Of a stretch of 10,569 nucleotides of DNA, positions 7,004 through 10,569 are shown piece after piece (within the stretch, counting starts at the first letter, position 1; each line of letters begins with the position of its first letter). The notes under the pieces are model-generated. The model was not told where the DNA came from. It worked only from the letters and a program-made list of their open reading frames with translations, and did no database searches. This DNA is from Dehalococcoidia bacterium. Lineage in GTDB: Bacteria > Chloroflexota > Dehalococcoidia > SZUA-161. Where the stretch lies: positions 1 through 10,569 of the forward strand of contig JACUUS010000072.1 of NCBI GenBank assembly GCA_014859215.1, read 5' to 3'. The position numbers and the translations under genes are program-made.

Positions 7004-7105
7004 TCAGCCCGGATGGACGGCAGCCTTTCCCTCTTTCCGTGCGACGAGCCCGAACACACTTCCAATGACCGTGAGGGCCAGTGCTATCGCCAGCAACTTT
7101 CTCAT
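7004..7105 (-). CDS. Small 33-residue hydrophobic/signal-like protein
   Basis: A short frame encoding a single hydrophobic segment after a basic N-terminus (MRKLLAIALALTVIGSVFG, residues 1-19), then a charged tail RKEGKAAVHPG. An AGGAGG (about 7120-7125) and a second GGAGAA (about 7110-7115) precede the ATG at 7105, which is a strong argument for translation. The hydrophobic segment resembles the signal region of the chagasin-like gene 78 bases downstream, but the match may only reflect shared signal-peptide composition. It may be a one-helix membrane peptide, a leader peptide, or the remnant of an exported protein. I recognise no family. Confidence 0.5.
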   Translation of the reverse strand: MRKLLAIALALTVIGSVFGLVARKEGKAAVHPG

Positions 7106-7233
7106 TCTCTTCTCCTTTCCTCCTGATTTTAGGACGCTGGAGGCGGAAGTTTTGTTCCCGAACAGGGGATACGGACACGCAGGCTCCCGTTCGATGGCGG
7201 CTGAAATCACAAACCGGACGCGGTGTCAGGAGG

Positions 7234-7941
7234 TTAGATTGTCTCTCTGGCGATGGTCAGGCCCCATACGGGTCCGGCGCCCGCCTTCTTGAGGGCCGAG
7301 GCACAGGAATCCAGCGTGGCGCCCGTAGTACATACATCGTCAATCAGCAGGATACTGTCACCGTCAAGCTGCCGGGGGCATTCGAATGCGTTGCGTACGT
7401 TCCTGCGTCGTTCCGCGGCGGAGGCGGACCTTGCCTGGGCAGCGGTATCCTTTACCCGGCGGAGGAGGTCTTCCATGACGGGGAGCCCGGTCGCCTTTGC
7501 CGCCTCTCTGGCGAGCAGGGCAGCCTGGTTATAGCCTCTTTGCCGCATGCGCCTCGGGTGCAAGGGGACCGGAACGATTATTTCATAATATGCGGGGCCC
7601 GACTTCAGAAATTCGGCCAGCAAGCCGCCCAGCGGCGCCGACATGGCCTTCAGGTGACGGTACTTGAGCTGGTGAATCGCCTTACGAACATTGCCTTTGA
7701 ACAGGTACGGGGACCGGATGCCGTCGATTATCAGAGGATGCGCGGCGCATGTGCGGCAGTAGTTCCCCCCGTCGACGGCGTCACCGCATCTCTGGCAGAA
7801 GGGCTCCTTTCTTGCGGGAAGCGCGCTGCAGCAGGCTGGACAGATTAGGTCGCCCTCCTTGCCGCAGCCGATGCATTTAAGGGGGAACAGCAGGTCAAGA
7901 ACGGATATGCGGAGGCGTTCAAGGAGCCCCTCGGTGTTCAG
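7234..7941 (-). CDS. comF: ComF family phosphoribosyltransferase-like protein, CTG start
   Basis: A 235-residue ComF protein: an N-terminal double zinc ribbon with CIGC (23-26), CPAC (34-37), CQRC (49-52) and CRTC (62-65), then the ComF linker FKGNVRKAIHQLKYR (81-95), VPVPLHPRRMRQRGYNQA (123-140) and the PRPP-binding loop LLIDDVCTTGATLDS (198-212). ComF is needed for DNA uptake in naturally competent bacteria; many non-competent species also carry it, with unknown role. The first ATG in frame (7644) would remove all zinc ligands. I translated the frame up to the stop at 8017 and found no ATG, GTG or TTG. The CTG at 7941 overlaps the pyrD stop as CTGA and has GGGAG seven bases upstream, so I use it. 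An ATA at 7908 is the alternative. It is the last gene of the operon. Confidence 0.9.
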   Translation of the reverse strand: MNTEGLLERLRISVLDLLFPLKCIGCGKEGDLICPACCSALPARKEPFCQRCGDAVDGGNYCRTCAAHPLIIDGIRSPYLFKGNVRKAIHQLKYRHLKAMSAPLGGLLAEFLKSGPAYYEIIVPVPLHPRRMRQRGYNQAALLAREAAKATGLPVMEDLLRRVKDTAAQARSASAAERRRNVRNAFECPRQLDGDSILLIDDVCTTGATLDSCASALKKAGAGPVWGLTIARETI

Positions 7942-8867
7942 CGGGCGGCTCCCACGATCTCGCTGAGAGAGGTCGCTCCTTCCTCTTCCATGAAGGCGAG
8001 TATTCCATCGAGTATGTCAAGACAGGCGCGTGGACTGGTCAAGGTGGCGGAGCCGACCTGCACCGCGCTTGCCCCCGCCATGAAAAATTCCAAAGCGTCG
8101 GTCGCACTCGCAATACCGCCGCAACCTATGACCGGAATTCCGACCTCGCCGGCAACCTGGTAGACCATGTAGAGCGCCACCGGCCTTATGGCGGGACCTG
8201 ACAGTCCCCCGGTGATATTGCCCAGGACGGGCCTTCTCCGCGGCACATCTATCGCCATTCCCCTGAGCGTGTTGGCGACAGTGAGGGCGTCCGCTCCCGC
8301 TTCAGCCGCGGCCCGAGCTATGGCTGTGATATCCGTGACATTCGGCGAGAGTTTGACGGTTACCGGAAGGCTTGTCGCTGACTTCACGGCGCGTGTCACA
8401 GCGGCTGCATCCTCGGGGCTTGCCCCGAACTCCGCTCCCCCGGCGGCTATGTTCGGACAGCTTATGTTCACCTCTAATCCGCTTACGCCAGGTACGCCCT
8501 CAAGCCTGCGGGCAAGCTCCGCATATTCATCGACATCGCAACCAAGAATATTCACCAGCACCGGTACATTCCACGCGGCCCATGTGGGAGCCTTCTCCCT
8601 GATGAGCGCGTCAACGCCGATGTTCTCCATTCCGATAGAGTTCAGGATACCTGCCGGAGTCTCGGTGAGACGCGGCTGTGGATTGCCCGGGCGGGGATTG
8701 AGCGTAGTCCCCTTACAGACAACCGCGCCCAGGGCCCCGGCATCAACGATGCCGGCATATTCGGTGCCGTAGCCAAAGGTGCCCGAGGCGGTCATGATCG
8801 GATTGGCAAGAAGCAGGCCTTTCACATTTCGCGGAGCAAGTTGAACGGAAAGGTCAAGATTGCTCAT
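7938..8867 (-). CDS. pyrD: Dihydroorotate dehydrogenase, class 1B catalytic subunit type
   Basis: This enzyme oxidises dihydroorotate to orotate in pyrimidine synthesis, using FMN. The 309-residue TIM barrel has ANPIMTASGTFGYGTEYA (21-38), VVCKGTTLNPRPGNPQPR (49-66) with the FMN/substrate lysine Lys52, ILNSIGMENIGVDALI (74-89), the catalytic loop VNISCPN (133-139) with Cys137 as base, VKLSPN (171-176), and the FMN phosphate region VIGCGGIAS plus AGASAVQVGSA. The GTTL-PR-GNP pattern and cysteine base point to class 1B, which normally pairs with the iron-sulfur flavoprotein PyrK to pass electrons to NAD+; no pyrK is in the window. The ATG at 8867 overlaps the upstream stop as ATGA, and the TGA overlaps the comF CTG start, so translation is probably coupled on both sides. 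Confidence 0.96.
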   Translation of the reverse strand: MSNLDLSVQLAPRNVKGLLLANPIMTASGTFGYGTEYAGIVDAGALGAVVCKGTTLNPRPGNPQPRLTETPAGILNSIGMENIGVDALIREKAPTWAAWNVPVLVNILGCDVDEYAELARRLEGVPGVSGLEVNISCPNIAAGGAEFGASPEDAAAVTRAVKSATSLPVTVKLSPNVTDITAIARAAAEAGADALTVANTLRGMAIDVPRRRPVLGNITGGLSGPAIRPVALYMVYQVAGEVGIPVIGCGGIASATDALEFFMAGASAVQVGSATLTSPRACLDILDGILAFMEEEGATSLSEIVGAAR

Positions 8868-9700
8868 AACGCCTCGTAAGTCTCCTGCAGCAGCAGAGCG
8901 TCAGCCTCGTTTGTCGGACTCTCGCAAATCAGGAGCCCGCCGGCATCGAGGTCCTTGAGCGCTCTCAGGAGCTCCTCGAACCGGAAATCGGACTCTTCCA
9001 GGGGAAGATGCCGCCTCTCGCCTCTCGGGCTGTACTCGATCCCCGAAACATGCATGTGAAGATCAGCGAGAGCTTCCGAGCCGAGCGCCTCCGCGGTACG
9101 TTCCAGGACTGCGACAAATTCGCCGTAAGAGTTGACTTTGCCGGTACGGGCGTATAGGTGCGCGAAATCAATTGCCGGCGCGACGCCTTCGACCTCCGCG
9201 CTCAACTGGAGCACTTCTTCCAGGGTGCCGAACTGAACCGGCTTCCCGGTAACCTCCGGCCTTATCCGGACGTTATTTCCCTCGATCCTCAGCTCCTGGA
9301 TAATGCGCAGCAGGTTCTCTTTCACCCGGATGTAGACGGCGGCGGGAGAATCTTTCATGTAGAACGCCGGGTGAAAAACCACGCCGTCCCCGCCGAGAAT
9401 GGACGTTATGAGCGCCGCGCGCAGAATGTACTGTCTGCTGGCAGCCACCTTGCGGGGTTCCTGAGAGTTAAGGTTAATCCAGTACGGAGCATGAGCGCTC
9501 AACCTTATTCCCCTGCTTGCCGCGACCTTCTGCACGATGCGCGCTGATTCAGGGTTGAGAGTAACGCCCTGGACGAACTCGACCTCCATGCATCCCAGCC
9601 CCAGCTCGTGGACACGCTCGACACCGGCCTGGGTCGAGTTCGACCGCGAAGATAGCGGAATGCCGGCAGTGCCGAAGAGCAGCCTAGCTATTCGAGCCAC
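8864..9700 (-). CDS. Endonuclease IV-like TIM barrel protein (AP endonuclease family 2)
   Basis: A 278-residue protein with the metal-ligand pattern of Nfo (endonuclease IV), which cuts DNA at abasic sites. I see LSAHAPYWINL with His70, VVFHPAFY with His110, RPEVTG with Glu149, IDFAHLYARTG with Asp178 and His181, DLHMHVSGIEYSPRGERRHLPL with His215, His217 and His231, and LICESPTNEADALL with Glu260. Numbering runs close to E. coli Nfo (69, 109, 145, 179, 182, 216, 231, 261). The canonical Asp229 of the D-R-H motif is replaced by Arg here (RRH). That fits, from memory, a divergent archaeal-like branch whose activity is less certain. The start is GTG 9700 with GGAG upstream; an ATG at 9748 would overlap aroF by 65 bases. 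It overlaps aroF by 17 bases and pyrD by 4. Confidence 0.85.
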   Translation of the reverse strand: MARIARLLFGTAGIPLSSRSNSTQAGVERVHELGLGCMEVEFVQGVTLNPESARIVQKVAASRGIRLSAHAPYWINLNSQEPRKVAASRQYILRAALITSILGGDGVVFHPAFYMKDSPAAVYIRVKENLLRIIQELRIEGNNVRIRPEVTGKPVQFGTLEEVLQLSAEVEGVAPAIDFAHLYARTGKVNSYGEFVAVLERTAEALGSEALADLHMHVSGIEYSPRGERRHLPLEESDFRFEELLRALKDLDAGGLLICESPTNEADALLLQETYEAL

Positions 9701-10569
9701 ACCCCTCTCCGAGCCCGAACGGCATCTTTTTCCCCACCGAGGCGGCAACCGGGCCCAGGCTTGCCATCAGCTGTAGAAAGTTCTCACAGGTTAGCGACTG
9801 GGCCCCATCCTTGAGCGCCTGGTCCGGGTTCGGGTGTACTTCGATCATGAGACCATCCGCTCCCGCGGCGACCGCGGCCAGGGCCATGGGCGATACAAGG
9901 TACCATTTCCCTGTACCGTGGCTCGGATCGCCGATTATGGGAAGATGGCTGAGTTTCTTTATAATGGGAATCGCGCTGACATCCATAGTGTTACGCGTGT
10001 AGGTCTCGAAGGTGCGGATGCCGCGTTCGCACAGTATAACCTGGCGGTTGCCCTGCGCAAGGATATACTCCGCGGAAAGCAGCCACTCCTGGATGGTCGC
10101 AGACATGCCCCTCTTGAGCATTACAGGCTTTCTAACCTTCCCGACTTCATCCAGCAGAATGAAATTCTGCATATTCCTGGCCCCGATCTGAAGCACATCG
10201 GCGTATCTCGCCACCAGTTCGACATCCTGCGGGGTAAGGACCTCTGTGATAAAGGGCAGGCCTGTCTCATCGCGGGCGGCGGCCAGGATTTCAAGCCCCT
10301 GCCTGCCCAGCCCGCGGAACTGGTAGGGCGAGGTACTGGGTTTAAAAGCACCTCCCCTGAGCATGTTCGCCCCTGCGGCCTTAACTGCCCTCGCGGTATG
10401 CAGAAGCTGTTCCTCCGTCTCCACGGCGCACGGACCCGCTATGATCGTTAGTTGGTCCCCGCCAATCGTCGTCGGGCCCACATTGAGCACGGTGCATTCA
10501 GGCTGGAACTCCCTGCATGAAAGCTTGTATGGCCTGGAGATGGGAATTACTTCCTCGACGCCTGGAAGA
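9684..10569 (-). CDS. aroF: 3-deoxy-7-phosphoheptulonate (DAHP) synthase, 5' end missing
   Basis: First enzyme of the shikimate pathway, joining phosphoenolpyruvate and erythrose 4-phosphate. The frame stays open to the window edge. It begins within the ferredoxin-like N-terminal domain (PGVEEVIPISRPYKL then REFQPECTVLNVG), as in the Thermotoga-type enzyme, so the GTG at 10490 is not the true start. The barrel has IIAGPCAVET with the metal-binding Cys, MLRGGAFKPSTSPYQFRGLG, LQIGARNMQNF, MLKRGMSATIQEWLLSAEYI, ILCERGIRTFETYTRNTMD, PIIGDPSHGTGKW with the metal-binding His, and MIEVHPNPDQALKDGAQSL. About 295 residues are visible of an expected 340 or so. The N-terminal domain carries feedback regulation in relatives. 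The 3' end overlaps the next gene by 17 bases; further aromatic genes may lie upstream, outside the window. Confidence 0.96.
   Translation of the reverse strand, partial: LPGVEEVIPISRPYKLSCREFQPECTVLNVGPTTIGGDQLTIIAGPCAVETEEQLLHTARAVKAAGANMLRGGAFKPSTSPYQFRGLGRQGLEILAAARDETGLPFITEVLTPQDVELVARYADVLQIGARNMQNFILLDEVGKVRKPVMLKRGMSATIQEWLLSAEYILAQGNRQVILCERGIRTFETYTRNTMDVSAIPIIKKLSHLPIIGDPSHGTGKWYLVSPMALAAVAAGADGLMIEVHPNPDQALKDGAQSLTCENFLQLMASLGPVAASVGKKMPFGLGEGCGSNS

Noticed and set aside
9701..9748. Upstream ATG at 9748 as start of the endonuclease IV-like gene
   Set aside because: It would add 16 residues not matching the family and overlap aroF by 65 bases; the GTG at 9700 has GGAG just upstream.

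Overview
The window looks like a piece of a bacterial chromosome from the Chloroflexota, most likely a Dehalococcoidia-type organism. The support is indirect. A 23S rRNA gene starts directly behind its own near-consensus promoter with no 16S gene in front of it (split rRNA genes are known in Dehalococcoides). There is a pair of family III CoA-transferases, a class 1B-type dihydroorotate dehydrogenase, and a heliorhodopsin, a family known from monoderm lineages including Chloroflexota. By eye the coding DNA is moderately GC-rich. I cannot fix the taxon without a search.

Layout, left to right. (1) 1-573, minus: the 5' part of 23S rRNA, running off the left edge, with a leader and a TTGACA-N17-TATACT promoter at about 574-771. 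(2) 839-4739, minus: two adjacent CaiB/BaiF family III CoA-transferases, preceded in transcription order by NAD synthetase (nadE) and long-form ribosome hibernation factor (hpf). These four may be read from the hpf promoter. (3) 4902-5369, minus: a PaaI-like hotdog thioesterase with its own good promoter. (4) 5620-6405, plus: the only plus-strand gene, a complete heliorhodopsin with the retinal-binding lysine, the counterion glutamate and the conserved internal histidines. It is divergent from the thioesterase and convergent with the next gene across a bidirectional terminator. (5) 6503-7105, minus: a secreted or lipoprotein chagasin-family peptidase inhibitor preceded by a 33-residue signal-peptide-like small protein. 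(6) 7234-10569, minus: a tightly overlapping four-gene operon, aroF (5' end outside the window), an endonuclease IV-like TIM barrel protein, pyrD and comF.

The operon in (6) is coupled by overlaps of 17, 4 and 4 bases. comF has no ATG, GTG or TTG in the proper place. Its zinc-finger N-terminus is recovered only by starting at a CTG that overlaps the pyrD stop codon (CTGA) behind a well-placed ribosome binding site.

Most of the window is housekeeping: DAHP synthase for aromatic amino acids, dihydroorotate dehydrogenase for pyrimidines, NAD synthesis, ribosome hibernation and rRNA. The parts most worth a second look are the heliorhodopsin, with no retinal-synthesis gene nearby; the separately promoted 23S gene; the CTG start of comF; and the endonuclease IV-like protein, which lacks one canonical metal ligand. 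I saw no CRISPR array, tRNA, insertion sequence or phage gene.
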